From assembly GCA_949317995.1 (NCBI GenBank), contig OX439050.1, forward strand, positions 3,968,001 through 4,032,000: 64,000 nt of DNA. Direction: 5' to 3'. A program made the translations under genes and the position numbers. The notes below the pieces were generated by a model. It made no database searches. It was given only the letters and a program-made list of their open reading frames with translations, and was not told the DNA's origin. This stretch comes from Acholoe squamosa. Taxonomy: Eukaryota; Annelida; Polychaeta; Phyllodocida; Polynoidae. This document shows positions 1 to 10,813 of this stretch, piece by piece. Positions within the stretch are counted from its first letter, which is position 1. Each line of letters starts with the position of its first letter.

Positions 1-735
1 TGGCCTCCTCATGGTCTTCAGGCCTTTTGTCTGACCACTTTTCAACTTTGATTTGGCAATCTCTCAACAGCCAATGATATTACAAACAGCAATACTAATG
101 TTTATTCACATTGTGATGCTTACCAACATAAAGAAACTATACGTTGCAGAATTTATGCTGAGGGCATCAAACGGACATCATGGTCTTCAGTCAGTTCTAC
201 ATAACCTCTTCTGATGTATGAGCTAACGACACAGAATAATGCCCCTAAAGTCCACCTTGCTGAAAATATCTAAGTGACTACCAGACGTGAAAGAGTCATA
301 TGTTGAAAAGGGTTACGGATCATCACCAATTTGTAAATGGCAAGCAGACAGCTTAAGATGAGTGAGCTTATTGTTGGTACTACTAGTGTCACAAAATGTA
401 TGGACGATCATCATAGAATGGCCAAACATTTAATTAACCATCGTCAGTACAATTTGTGAATATGTGTCTTCTCCTCTCTTTCTATAGAGAATCATGGAAC
501 CTATGATGATCATTAGGAAAAGCAATACACCCAACCAAAGCTGTTCAAGTAACGGCAGTTAATGAAATGCATCTGGTGCAATATACAGTAGGTACAGGCA
601 GCTAACAACAGCTTTAACCTTGTCCAATTAGGTCATGAGTTCATGAGATGAAGCTTACACCTCCTACACACTGATATGGGTCCCCAAGAACACAAATCAC
701 CTGCTTCTGGCTAGCAAAATCAAGGGTTTGACGCC

Positions 736-1036
736 GAGCCAGAGGCAGGTGATTTCAGTCATGAAAACAATAACAAAACCACCAATTCACTGCCAACTGA
801 CGGCCATCAGTCACTGACGGATGGCATAGGGACAGTGTACTTAGCCCTCTCTGGCTTTATTAGAGCTTGGAGTATGATTATTTGGTTCACTATTAATCCC
901 AAATTGTTTAAATTACAATATCACTGCACACCGTTGGCCGACTCCCAACCACCAGCCGGCTGCCATAGCTGCATGTGACGTCATGACCTAGTTGAACCTG
1001 AAAATGAGGTTTGCTGAAATCACCTGCCTCTGGCTC
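736..1036. mobile_element. Short non-autonomous TIR element (MITE-like)
   Basis: The ends (736-758 and 1014-1036) are perfect 23-bp inverted repeats beginning GAGCCAGAGGCAGG. The 255 bp between them contain no ORF. A third, slightly diverged copy of the arm lies at about 701-718 in the opposite orientation, so the left flank may be a second nested end. No clear target-site duplication is visible, so the superfamily is unknown. Confidence 0.55.
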
Positions 1037-1595
1037 ACACAGTGATGATATCTCCCATAGCGTTAAGGTTCAGATTTCATCACCAGAGCGAGCCAGATGC
1101 TGGATATGGGGATAGCAAAGGTTGTCAGACGCCAAACATTGACATGGGGCACACTGGGTTACATAACCAATGTGTAGAGGAAGACCCTTGTGTGAAGTGT
1201 ATAAAGTGTGAAAAACATGACATATCTAGCAGTCATGATTGCCAATATGAATGGGGATTGGAATGATAGGTTTGACACACTGAACCGGAATCTTACCCTA
1301 CATAAGGACGTCATGGATATTGATACCAATAGACAGTTAATTAAGGGCATTCAAACTGAAGTGGGTTCTCTCAAGGGGGAATCAAAACGCACTAAAGAAT
1401 ATGTAATCCGCATAGAGGGTGAATTGGATCAATAAAATACCAGACAAATGACATTGTTTTAAAGAGAGACATAGACTTGTTGAAGTCTTAAGTAGAGTGT
1501 ATAGATTAGAATGTGATAAGGGAGAAGATACTACAAGATATTGACATTGACAGTGCTGTTTAGGTAGCAGTCAGTATAATGGTAAAGGTGAAAGA

Positions 1596-1694
1596 TGATT
1601 AGTTTGAGTCGGCCGTTTCTTCACGAACGCTTCCTGCCCGGGCAGGAAGCGGGCAGGAAGCATGAGTGGAGAAACAGAAGGCTCAAACTAATCA
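1596..1694. repeat. Short inverted repeat inside LINE ORF1 remnant
   Basis: Arms at 1596-1608 and 1682-1694 (TGATTAGTTTGAG and its complement) are perfect over 13 bp and continue imperfectly for about 12 bp. The loop contains a repeated TTCCTGCCCGGGCAGGAA palindrome. It may be a tiny foldback insertion. Confidence 0.5.
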
Positions 1695-2277
1695 CAGTTC
1701 ATCTTTACATTTATGTCAAGGTATTTGAGTGGAAAATCAATCGATATTTCATCAATAAGATTGAAATTAAACCGATATTCATCTGTTGTCTACCCGAAAA
1801 TGCTGTGTGCCGCCATCTTATTTGTTTTTACGATTTGAAGTTGTCGTGCATGCGCAATGGACCTATGACGTCATTGTGCGGATTTGGCCCTGGTTATTTC
1901 ACAGCAGGGTGCAATACGGGGGTTTAGTGCATTGTCAATGGGGCATCGATATTCACCTTGACATAAAGGCCTAGTAAGCTAAATGATGTATGTCCACTTG
2001 ATGAGGGGTACATCAATGAGAGATTAGCCAAGTGAGGGACCAACAGAATTATTATAGATGAACTTGTCGCCAAGGGCTTACAGAGTAATGACACTGCTAA
2101 AGTGGATGCAAACTCACTCTCTCATCTAGCAACCAAGGCTGATACACGTAATGTGCTGAGCATGTGTGCTGATGAAGCAGGGTAGGTTCATCTGGTAAAA
2201 CAGGTGGAACCACTGTACCCTGACTCTCTCCTACCCTGCCATGATCCACACGTATACCTCACCTTGGATGAAGCACT

Positions 2278-2349
2278 GTCCCAATAGCTCAGCGGTCAGA
2301 GCATTCGCTTGGTACCCGAAGGACCCGGGTTCGAGTCCCGGTTGGGATT
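2278..2349 (+). tRNA. tRNA-like sequence, apparent anticodon GGT (Thr), copy 1
   Basis: The sequence folds as a cloverleaf. The acceptor stem GTCCCAA pairs with TTGGGAT (one G-T wobble), an A-box-like D arm (TAGCTCAGCGGTCAGAGCA) follows, then a seven-base anticodon loop TTGGTAC giving anticodon GGT. The T arm CCGGG-TTCGAGT-CCCGG is perfect. A TTTTT run follows about 5 nt downstream, as for Pol III termination. The anticodon stem has one C-C mismatch, and GGT is normally not used by eukaryotic nuclear tRNA-Thr. A tRNA-derived repeat is therefore as likely as a working gene. Confidence 0.5.
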
Positions 2350-2669
2350 GGACTTTTTCAAAGGTGACGGTTACACTGGAATCCCAACCGTGCGCTACTG
2401 TAGGAACCCGGTTAAAGTGTGTGGATCAGTTTGGGAACGCTTCAAACCTGGTGCTGGGGGCCTTGGAAACAGGGGGCACCTCCAGGAGGTCCTAGGAACG
2501 GGACCCCAATAGTCCTGGATGTGACTCAGTACTGGGAAGTATGGTTGAAGCTGGTAGGGAGGAGTGTAGCAGGGTAGGTTCATCTGGTAAAACAGATGGA
2601 ACCACTGTACTCTGACTCTCTCCTACCCTACCATGATCCACACATATACCTCACCTTGGATGAAGCACC

Positions 2670-2741
2670 GTCCCAATAGCTCAGCGGTCAGAGCATTCGC
2701 TTGGTACCCGAAGGACCCTGGTTCGAGTCCCGGTTGGGATT
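2670..2741 (+). tRNA. tRNA-like sequence, apparent anticodon GGT (Thr), copy 2, probably degenerate
   Basis: This is the second copy, 392 bp downstream of the first, with the same acceptor, D and anticodon arms. A C-to-T change breaks one pair in the T stem (CCTGG against CCCGG). A TTTT run follows. The damage suggests a decaying copy or repeat member. Confidence 0.4.
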
Positions 2742-3351
2742 GGACTTTTCCAATGCTGACTGTTACACTGACGTTGTCCAAGAACTGAGTATAGTCAAGC
2801 ATGTTACACCTGATATTAATAGGAATATAATCATAAAGGGTATACCATATGAATAGAGAGAGGACCTCAGTCATGTCTTGAGCTGGCTGACAGCCTTATT
2901 TATGATGATATCCTACAATAGATGGGATGATGTAATATTCATCAGAAGAACCAATAGTGGCTGGCATTCACCCATTAAAGTCTCATTCACAAACGAAAAG
3001 ATCACCTTGAAATCACCTACTAATGACCGACAGATTTGAATAAGTCATGATGAGACGGAGACAGTGAGAAATGAAAAGAATGCTACAAATTGCAGCAAGA
3101 AAAAGGACCTTAATGCTAGGGTAGTTGAGTCAGAATGGCAGTAAGTCTGCAGGTGGATCCTCACAACCCCCTCCCAGTAAGAAGGTGGTGACAAACCAGC
3201 CCCTGCACCTAGAAAATCAGTTTTAGAGAAAGGATTGAATGGTAAAGACAAACATCAACTTGCCTACAAAGAGGTCATGTGAGGTCAGTTGATGAGAAGC
3301 CCTACACTAGTCCGTACAGATGATGATGATCATGACGACAACGACAACTAA

Positions 3352-3384
<33 letters not shown>
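3352..3384 (+). repeat. (GAT)n microsatellite at duplication boundary
   Basis: Eleven or so GAT units lie at the left edge of copy A. A shorter run (16421-16440) marks the A/B junction. Recombination between such tracts could have started the duplication. Confidence 0.8.
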
Positions 3385-5380
3385 AAGCAATTTCAGATAT
3401 ATAGAATATTAGGTACTAGTGATATTATTTGCTTGTGTGAGACTTGGTTGAAACCAGGATTATTGACTGGAATGGTTGATCATCCAGACAGGGTCTTACT
3501 TAGAAATGATAGGGAGGGAAACAATGCAGGTGGGTAGGCATCAGCTTGTGAAGTGGCTAAATATTTCAGCATTATTGATAGGTTCACTGTAACAACTGTA
3601 GATTATGAATTATTGCTGGTTTCCTATGACTTCCTGGTGAAAGGGATGTGCTCATAGTATCCATCTATAGAATACCAAATAAAAATGTAAATAACGTTAT
3701 CAATTTCATGAAAAGTATAGCTACTTATGAGTATGATGACAATCAAGGTAGGCATGAGACCTGGGTGCTTGGAGATATTAAACTCAATATGCATGATGAT
3801 AATGACGCTTCTTGTGAAAATTTCAGATGTATGTGTAAAAACTTAGGGTGGAAAAATACATGAAGTAACCAGACCTTTTAGTGGTACATGTATTGACAAT
3901 ATCATCACAAATTGCTTGAATGTAACTTTGTCTGGCTCCACTAGAGCACTCTTGTCAGATCCTGTCATTGCTTGTAAAGTTCACACTAAATATGAATATA
4001 CTGAAACTACATATAAAGGAAGAGATTATCTGGGTTTTAATGAGGCTCATTTTAGGGATTATTTGAACTCATGTGACTGGGAATTATTTCAAAGGTCATC
4101 TGAGGATGTGAATGTCCTCTGGGATTTATTTATACTCCCCATTAATATGTCTGGATAAATATCATCCTTTTATAGAAAGAAAAATAAAGAATACCAGAAG
4201 GGATTGGATAGATAATAAGTACTTGATCTCATATTGAGAGAGAATCTTGGCTTAAATTATACAGTGTATATAAATTAACAGAACAAAAAAAAACAGCCAT
4301 TAAGAATTGTAGAAGGCGTATTTAAAATAAAATAAAATACAACCAAAGGGAGGGAGTCATAATAGAATTAGATGAAAGTGCCAATAACCCAAGAAGATTC
4401 TGGAAGATGATCAATTCTCTTTTTAATGTAAAGAAAGGTATCGTTTATCCTGATCTAGTGGACCATCGTAGTAATGTTAAGGTACACTTTGAACAGGCTT
4501 GTGAATATGTAAATGAATATTTTAACATTATAGGTTGTGAGTTACACAAGGCCATAGTTGAAGATGATCGACTTATCAGAGATATTCCACCTCCTGATAT
4601 TGAGGAGTATCATATAGATTGCCTTGATAATTTGAAAATAGACAAATGGAGTGTGGATTTGGTCTTAGGAGAAATTGATATTAATAAATCATCTGGCATA
4701 GAAGGTCTAAGAGGGGACATCTTGATTACTGCTATTAAAAGTCGTACTGAGGACTTCACTTTTATTTGTCAGTGGCATATTTCCTGTTAAATGGTCTAAT
4801 GCTTCATTTAAACCATTACCAAAAGATGGTGATCTTTGAAGGGTAAATAATTAGAGGCCAATCTCCTTTCTACCACTCCCTTCTAAAATAATAGAAAAGA
4901 TTATGTATTCACATTTAAGTAGTATCATGAAAGAAAGGGTATATTTTAGTGATTTACAGTATGAATACAAAAAGATTACGGGTGATGCTACTTTTGATTT
5001 GGTCAATGAGTTGTTCCATAACAGAAATGAAGGCTTGATAACAGGAGCCATCTTCATTGATTTTACCAAAGCATTTGACAGTGTAATACATAGTATTCTG
5101 CTAATGAAAATTATAAAGTTAAGATTAAGCAAGTCAAATTATCTCTGGTTCCAAAGCGAGTTATGGAAATAAAGTTTCCTCTGAACACCCAATTAAGTAT
5201 GGAGTCCCTCAGGGATCTGTTTTAGGTCCACTTTTATTTGTCCTATATATCAATGATGTAGTTGATATTTTTGAACATGCCAAAATTAAACTGTATGCTG
5301 ATGATATTGTTATTTACTATGCAGACAAGTCCCCTGAAAATGTAATCACTGTATTGAATGGTTAAATATCAAAGTTTAAG
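3385..5380 (+). pseudogene. Dead LINE ORF2 (APE endonuclease and RT), copy A
   Basis: The remnant encodes pieces of a non-LTR retrotransposon ORF2 of the CR1/L2/Jockey type. An apurinic-endonuclease-like start contains DIICLCETWL near 3420. A middle part lies at 4407-4790. RT motifs follow: ISLLPLPSKIIEK-like (4860), FIDFTKAFDSV (5055), GVPQGSVLGPLLF (5200) and the YADD catalytic box (5295). In-frame stops (for example at 3537, 3650 and 3862) and frameshifts separate them. The reading fades after about 5380, so the 3' end is missing. Copy B carries the same lesions. Confidence 0.85.
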
Positions 5381-7108
5381 GAATTATCCTACAGGTGTGC
5401 CTTGTAGGATAAGGGAAATTTAAGGGTAAAATCTTCCAAATGTCTTCCATGAATTCCAAAGTGCTTGTAGATCCACAAAGTCTGGGTGCATGTTATATGT
5501 GTGGTGCACCTTATACGCAAGGCATTACGTTAACAACAGGTTCACATTTTACATTTGTTGCATTTCTATGTACTACATATGCCTTGAGATGTTGATAACA
5601 TTAGGATGAATTGGTTGATATTAGTAATACCTGAAGGAGACGGTGCAGTTGAATCAATACTTGGTATTCTTTATTGATTTAATCTCTTCAGCTGTTCCTT
5701 AAGATACAATACAAAGCCTTGGAGGCTATTTACCGTGTTGGTCCATTTTAACACCAGAGTCTTAACTCAAATTAGCACAGGTGTGAAATAAGTACCAGCA
5801 ATAAAAGGGTGTTGGAATGAATATTAAGCACTGTTGTAAGGCTCTTGTCAAAGGGGTAGGCCCTATAAAACAATTTTATCAGCTATAACACACAAGACAA
5901 CCATGCCACGTTACTCCCCTTACAGGGCTATAGCTGGTTTGGACTCCAATAAATCTAATAGGCCCAAATGTTTGTAATAATCTCCCTTATATTTGGTTGA
6001 CTATTTCATTATTGGTAGTGATTATAACCATACTATTAGCTTTCAATTTTAAGACCTTAAACATCATCTTAAATTGGAAATGAGCATTTTGGTGAGGGGT
6101 GTTTGTGTACTAAGGGTAACCCTATGGAGCCCTGTGAGTAGATGCTGGACTTGCCCATATAAGGTGCGGGGCTACTGGAGTGCCATCTAGTGTACTAACC
6201 TGGTAAAACAAATGTATAGAAATTTATAAGCACCAGGGCACTTAAACGGGCCATTACAGCATAACATAACTAAACATCGCCTGACAATATTGCCTCAATT
6301 TTCTTTGCACCTTTTGCTACAGTTGCTACTTATACAATACCTAATAGTGACTTGTGAAAGTGGGGGAACAGTTTCATTTCTTTTCTGTTGAATAGACTGA
6401 ACATGAAGTGACAAGACTTGAGCTCCCCGTCTGACCCACTAATAATGATGTGTCCACTGACGCTGGAAATCAGAAAAACAAAATGAATCAGTTATAATTC
6501 TTTATGATGGAGTATAGAGAGGACATGCAATCTCATCTACTGGATAATCCAATCTTACACTGCCAGGGAGTGGTCATTTTCTTAACAACAGGGGGAGGTG
6601 GGTGAAATTGTGTGTGTGTGCATGTCAAAGAATTATCTTCCCCCCCTCATTTTTCCCCCCTTTTATTCTTTAGTGGGATGCGGACTTTTCCACTCAAACA
6701 GGCTGAAGATTTTTTGTCCCCCCTATGGTCTGAAATTTTTCACCCCCCCCAACCCACCACCCCCCCTGTTGTAAAAAAATTACCACTCCCTTATATATAA
6801 AATGAGTGAAGTGCTGACGAGACCACTCGCCAGCACTTCATTGGTGCATCATGATGACCAATTGGTTGATGCACTCCGGCATCAGCAGCCCTTAAAGGGT
6901 TAATTCTCGGATAACATGGAATCATTGGAAATGGGTTTGATTAGACTTCATTACTGGTACGCAATGCCTTCTTATAGATATTTAGCTTGTATAGAAATGT
7001 GATTATATGATGGACCAACTTACACTATCAGTCACAACTGTAAATGGGCTATAAATACCCCTATAAGTAGGCAGTAGAACCAGCTGTACCTACAGTATTT
7101 CAGAATAC
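5381..7108. other. Non-coding flank of copy A
   Basis: No gene is visible. The stretch contains AT-rich unique sequence, G/C homopolymer runs near 6640-6770, and a member (6801-6899) of the CATGATGCA palindromic MITE family. It is repeated in copy B at 36190-38800, where an 853-bp insert interrupts it. Confidence 0.7.
6801..6899. repeat. CATGATGCA-family palindromic MITE, partial
   Basis: GAAGTGCTGACGAG and CTCGCCAGCACTTC form a hairpin, followed by GGTGCATCATGATGACCAA and the family end CCCTTAAAGGG. The duplicate lies at 38491-38590. Confidence 0.6.
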
Positions 7109-7138
7109 GACTGATAATCACGAATCGTCGTTAACTGG
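7109..7138 (+). repeat. Left terminal inverted repeat of the Sola-like element
   Basis: This end is complementary to 14729-14758 at 28 of 30 positions. The TSD ATAC lies immediately outside. Confidence 0.85.
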
Positions 7139-7752
7139 CCTGTTCTTGTTCTCCCTTTAACAAAAACTTGAAATGAAGTAATATAAGTGTCTTTATCATT
7201 TATTCTGGTCGGGATGGGATAGAGCTACAAGGGGTATATGGGTTTTGCATATCTACGAGGCATATTTAGAGAGCTAGAGGGCTATAACTGCCCAAAATGA
7301 GGGTTTTTTCTAACAAAAACACAATAATCTCAAGTGCAACTTGCAAATAATAAAAAATGCTGGGGCATAGGTTCCTTTTTTGGTTTTGGTTTTTCCCCTA
7401 GAGCACAGGGAAAATATTAAGATCAAATAGGAATATGTGGCCACTCTCGTTATTATTTTTGGGTCTCTCTCGGTTCTGATACAAAGTTTGGTGTAATTGC
7501 TGTGTACTACGTCATTCCCCTCCAATGCTATATCAATGCTATAGCTCAAACATCTATATTTTGTACGTATCAGAACCAAAAGAGACCTGTCTCAATACTA
7601 TAGTATAGGCGGGTCTCTCTCGGTTCTAAATTTCAGGTCTGATAGATGTTTGGCTGTATTCTTTTCTATATTTTGGGTCTCTCTCGGGTCTGATGCGTAA
7701 GCTCTATGGTCTATGTCTATGTGTTTGATGTTAAATGTATCTTCTTCTTCAG

Positions 7753-10386
7753 ATGCCTTACAAAGACCGATCCTCTGCAGCAGCTAAGGCTTCGGCCAAG
7801 AAATCTAACACAAAATATAGGAAGAAAACCAAGGGGGACCCGGTGCGTTCTGCCGCTGTAGCAGCCTCACATGCTGTGAGTATAGAATAACTATATATAA
7901 TTTTCGATAAATATAAAGCGCAAGTAAATCTGAATATATATGTTGAATGACTGTCCCTAGATGCCTGAGAGAAATACCAGCCTGAGTTATAGTGAAGTTA
8001 ATTTATAAATTTCCATGTTTTTATTTTTTGCAGAAGTTTGATGCCACACGCCCATACAGGGATTTGACTGAGGAGGGCAAGGAAGAGAAGAGAAGTTCAA
8101 AGCGACGCTCCTACTACAAGACCAAGGAGAAGAAAGCCAGTAAGAAAATCTTATAAGTTTTATTAATAATAATATTTTGTAAACACCTACAGATTTGGTA
8201 GAGCCCCCCCGTGTACCTCTTCAGTCTGTTATTCTCTTGCCTTTGGTTTTTAATGTCTTTTAATACTCTTTCCTCTTTAGCTACCGAGAAAGACTTTTGG
8301 ACAGCTGCAGGGGACGCTCCTCCGGCTGCCCCCATCCCGGATGATGGCGCCCCTGGGCCTGCTGCTGCTGACCCCGCGCCTGCTGCTGCTGACCCCGCGC
8401 CTGCTGCTGCTGACCCCGCGCCTGATGCTGCTGCCCCCGTCCAGAAGAGGAGATCACGCCGGGCAAAGGGAGGGTGTGCCGCCCCAACGCTGCCACTCCC
8501 CGAGAAGCGCAGGAGGACTACCGCTGCCCCTGCAAGCTCCACCACCACCACACCTGCCTCCACCACCACCGCATCTGCCTCCACCACCACCTTAGCTTCC
8601 ACAGCTACCACAGGGAGCAGGACACGCAGGAAGGGCCCCAGCTCCGCAGGAGGTTCTTGGTAAGTAGTCCATTACTATTGACATCATCCACCTGTATTGG
8701 TAGATATCTCTATAGCCCTGTTCCTGCAGTTAGGGTCTCTCTAGGGTCTAGTCTGTTACTATGGACATCATCCTCCTGCACATAGGGTCTCTCTAGGGTC
8801 TAGTCCGTTACTATTGACATCATCCTCCTTGCAAACATTTAATGTCTCCAGTACAGGAGCATTATCTAGACACAGTTAGGATGTCTTATAATATAGACAT
8901 TAAATATTTATAACTATTTATATTTTCAGCTCGACAGAGGATGCACCAGTAATGGCCAGCACCGGCAGCAGTGACCCCCCCGTGGCCAGCACCTCTACAG
9001 GTAGGAGGAAGGGACAGCCCCGAGCCACCCCTTCAGCAGCAGCTGGTCGGTCAGTATTGCTTTTTACTTCCTATAACATAACCAGTAGGTAAAAGTTAAA
9101 ACCATATCTCTAATAACCAAAGAATATAGCTTGTCCCCTGATGTAGACCCTCCAGTACAGGAGTATGTACATAGATCTATGCAACATGTACATGTGTGCA
9201 CATGTATGACAACATTAGATTCATGTTTAATATGTTTAACTACATACATGTGTTGTTATTGAATTTCTGTGCAGGATACCTGAGTCCACCCCTGTCTCCC
9301 ACTTCAACCTGTGACACCTTTGGAAGAATGAAACTGCTTAATTTCATTTTTAATCTCACATCGCGAGTGACACATACTTTTTACCTGGTCACTAGATGTT
9401 TGCTGGGTTCCCTTATAATTAAAATAGGTATGAGTGACATGTGGATACCTACGGTGTGTCGGGTTCTGCCTGGCGAACAACGAAGCATGTCTCACATATC
9501 TAGGAACCTCTCAGATGTCGAGTATCTGAATCTCAGCACCCTGCTACTATGGTTTTTTTTTGTGTGTCATTGGCTATCTCGATGTAACTTAAATGTGAGG
9601 TCAAAAAAGGAAATTAAGCAGGCACTCTTAATCCATAACCTAAAGTGTAGCAGTGTGCTTTACAAGTGTAGACAAATTAAACTACACACATAAAGTATCA
9701 TCCTCCTGTATTGGTGGATATGTCTAGGGCCCTGTTCCTGCAGTTAGGGTCTCTCTAAGGTCTAGTCAATTACTATGGACATCATCCTCCTGCACATAGG
9801 GTCTCTCTAGGGTCTAGTCCGTTACTATGGACATCATCCTCCTGCACATAGGGTGTACACATTTAAGGTCTAGTCCTTGCAAACATTTAATGTCTCCAGT
9901 ACAGGAGCATTACAGTAATAGCCAAGAGGAACATGTCTCACCCAATACCTCAAGTCTGTTACATGTGTGTACCCTCAACCTTTTCAGCTCTGTCAGCCCA
10001 GTGACACCCCCTGCTGCAGCCGAGAGGGAGCCTTCGCCAGACTACATCCCCCATCGGTAATTATTTTTTTTTCATTATTTCCTTTATGTTTGCAATAATT
10101 AATCTGACTTCATTCCAGGTGGCAACCAGGGATCAACACAACTACACACTTAAAACTATTATTTTGTCAAGTGATTTGTTTAATTAACCAATACTTTGTT
10201 GTGTTGTGTTCTGTTTCTTAATGAAATTCCTTTTCTTACAGAGTGAGGACGGTCGAGGAGCTCCCGGTGGAGAGGGTGCCTCTGAGGTACAACCTCAGGG
10301 GCCAACTCCACGTCACCTACTACACGGGCAGGGTGCTCGGCCGTGTAGTTAAGAAGGAGCCAGCGAGCAGTGAAGAGGAAGCCTAA
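7753..10386 (+). CDS. Spliced accessory protein of the Sola-like element (6 exons, 313 aa)
   Basis: Six exons join in one frame: 7753-7875, 8034-8139, 8281-8659, 8930-9049, 9988-10056 and 10242-10386. They total 942 nt including the stop, and all introns are GT-AG. The start is the ATG (MPYKDRSSAAAKASAKK), itself preceded by a polypyrimidine tract and CAG, so a non-coding first exon probably lies upstream. The N-terminal 75 residues are strongly basic. Exon 3 holds an Ala/Pro/Asp repeat (AAADPAP, three units), a basic KRRSRRAK cluster that could be a nuclear signal, and a Thr/Ala/Ser-rich stretch. The last exon encodes a compact ordered piece (VPLRYNLRGQLHVTYYTGR) and an acidic end. I do not recognise a family. 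Its basic, low-complexity make-up would suit a DNA-binding partner of the transposase. A poly(A) signal follows at 10630. Confidence 0.75.
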
Positions 10387-10629
10387 TTTTGTTTTTGTTT
10401 TTATTTTACTGAAGCCTGGAGCTGCCATTTTTCTTACTGTTAATTTAAAACTAACGAAAGTCTATGTATATATTTATATCTATCTATCTAAAGGAAAGTG
10501 TAATTCAAGTTTCATTCATATAGATCTATGAATATCTATCTATATATATATTTAAAAGAGATATATAAAGTTCTCCTTAAAAGAGACATCTATTTAATAG
10601 AGTATTTAATAGAGATAACTATGTTATAA

Positions 10630-10635
10630 AATAAA
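10630..10635 (+). terminator. Poly(A) signal of accessory gene
   Basis: AATAAA lies 244 bp after the stop codon, in AT-rich 3' sequence. Confidence 0.5.
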
Positions 10636-10813
10636 AGTATCTATTTTTCTCACTACATATACTTTTGTCTTGTGGTTCTTTTGAATTAAACACATAGATC
10701 CACTCAGTTACTGTGGACATCATCCTCCTGCAGTTAGGGTCTCTCTAGGGTCTGATCCATGATGACTTTACTTACCTTTTGGACTATCTTTACCTTCTAG
10801 GTTGGTTGTCTCG

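Larger units (their letters stand above)
2176..2768 (+). repeat. Tandem repeat carrying two tRNA-like units, period 392 bp
   Basis: About 200 bp starting AGCAGGGTAGGTTCATCTGG recurs exactly 392 bp later with a few substitutions. Each copy contains one tRNA-like sequence followed by a T run. The first unit has an additional 190-bp tail not present after the second. The arrangement interrupts the LINE ORF1 remnant. It may be a tRNA-derived SINE that duplicated locally, or a duplicated tRNA gene fragment. Confidence 0.6.
1208..3340 (+). pseudogene. Decayed LINE ORF1 (coiled-coil and RRM-like remnants)
   Basis: Scattered in-frame pieces suggest a non-LTR ORF1. A charged helical stretch lies at 1208-1435, another at about 2050-2175, and an RRM-like stretch at about 2770-3030 (reading ...IIIKGIPYE... 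then ...IKVSFTNEKI...). These lie directly upstream of an endonuclease/RT remnant in the same orientation. The frame is broken by stops, by a small hairpin insertion (1596-1694) and by the tRNA-like tandem repeat (2176-2768). Assignment rests on context and weak motif similarity, so it is tentative. Confidence 0.4.

Noticed and set aside
1042-1435. Two small plus-strand ORFs as host genes
   Set aside because: Overlapping frames and short length; the second fits better as a coiled-coil remnant of LINE ORF1.
8114-8611. Minus-strand 165-codon ORF
   Set aside because: Shadow of the Ala/Pro-rich exon 3 on the plus strand.
8211-8663. Single-exon 150-codon gene
   Set aside because: Its upstream part is intron; the coding segment is exon 3 of the six-exon gene with good splice sites at both ends.
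9275-9315. Alternative last exon of the accessory gene after TGTGCAG
   Set aside because: It would splice in frame but ends after 13 codons. The path through 9988 and 10242 is longer and keeps an ordered C-terminus. Left as a possible minor isoform.
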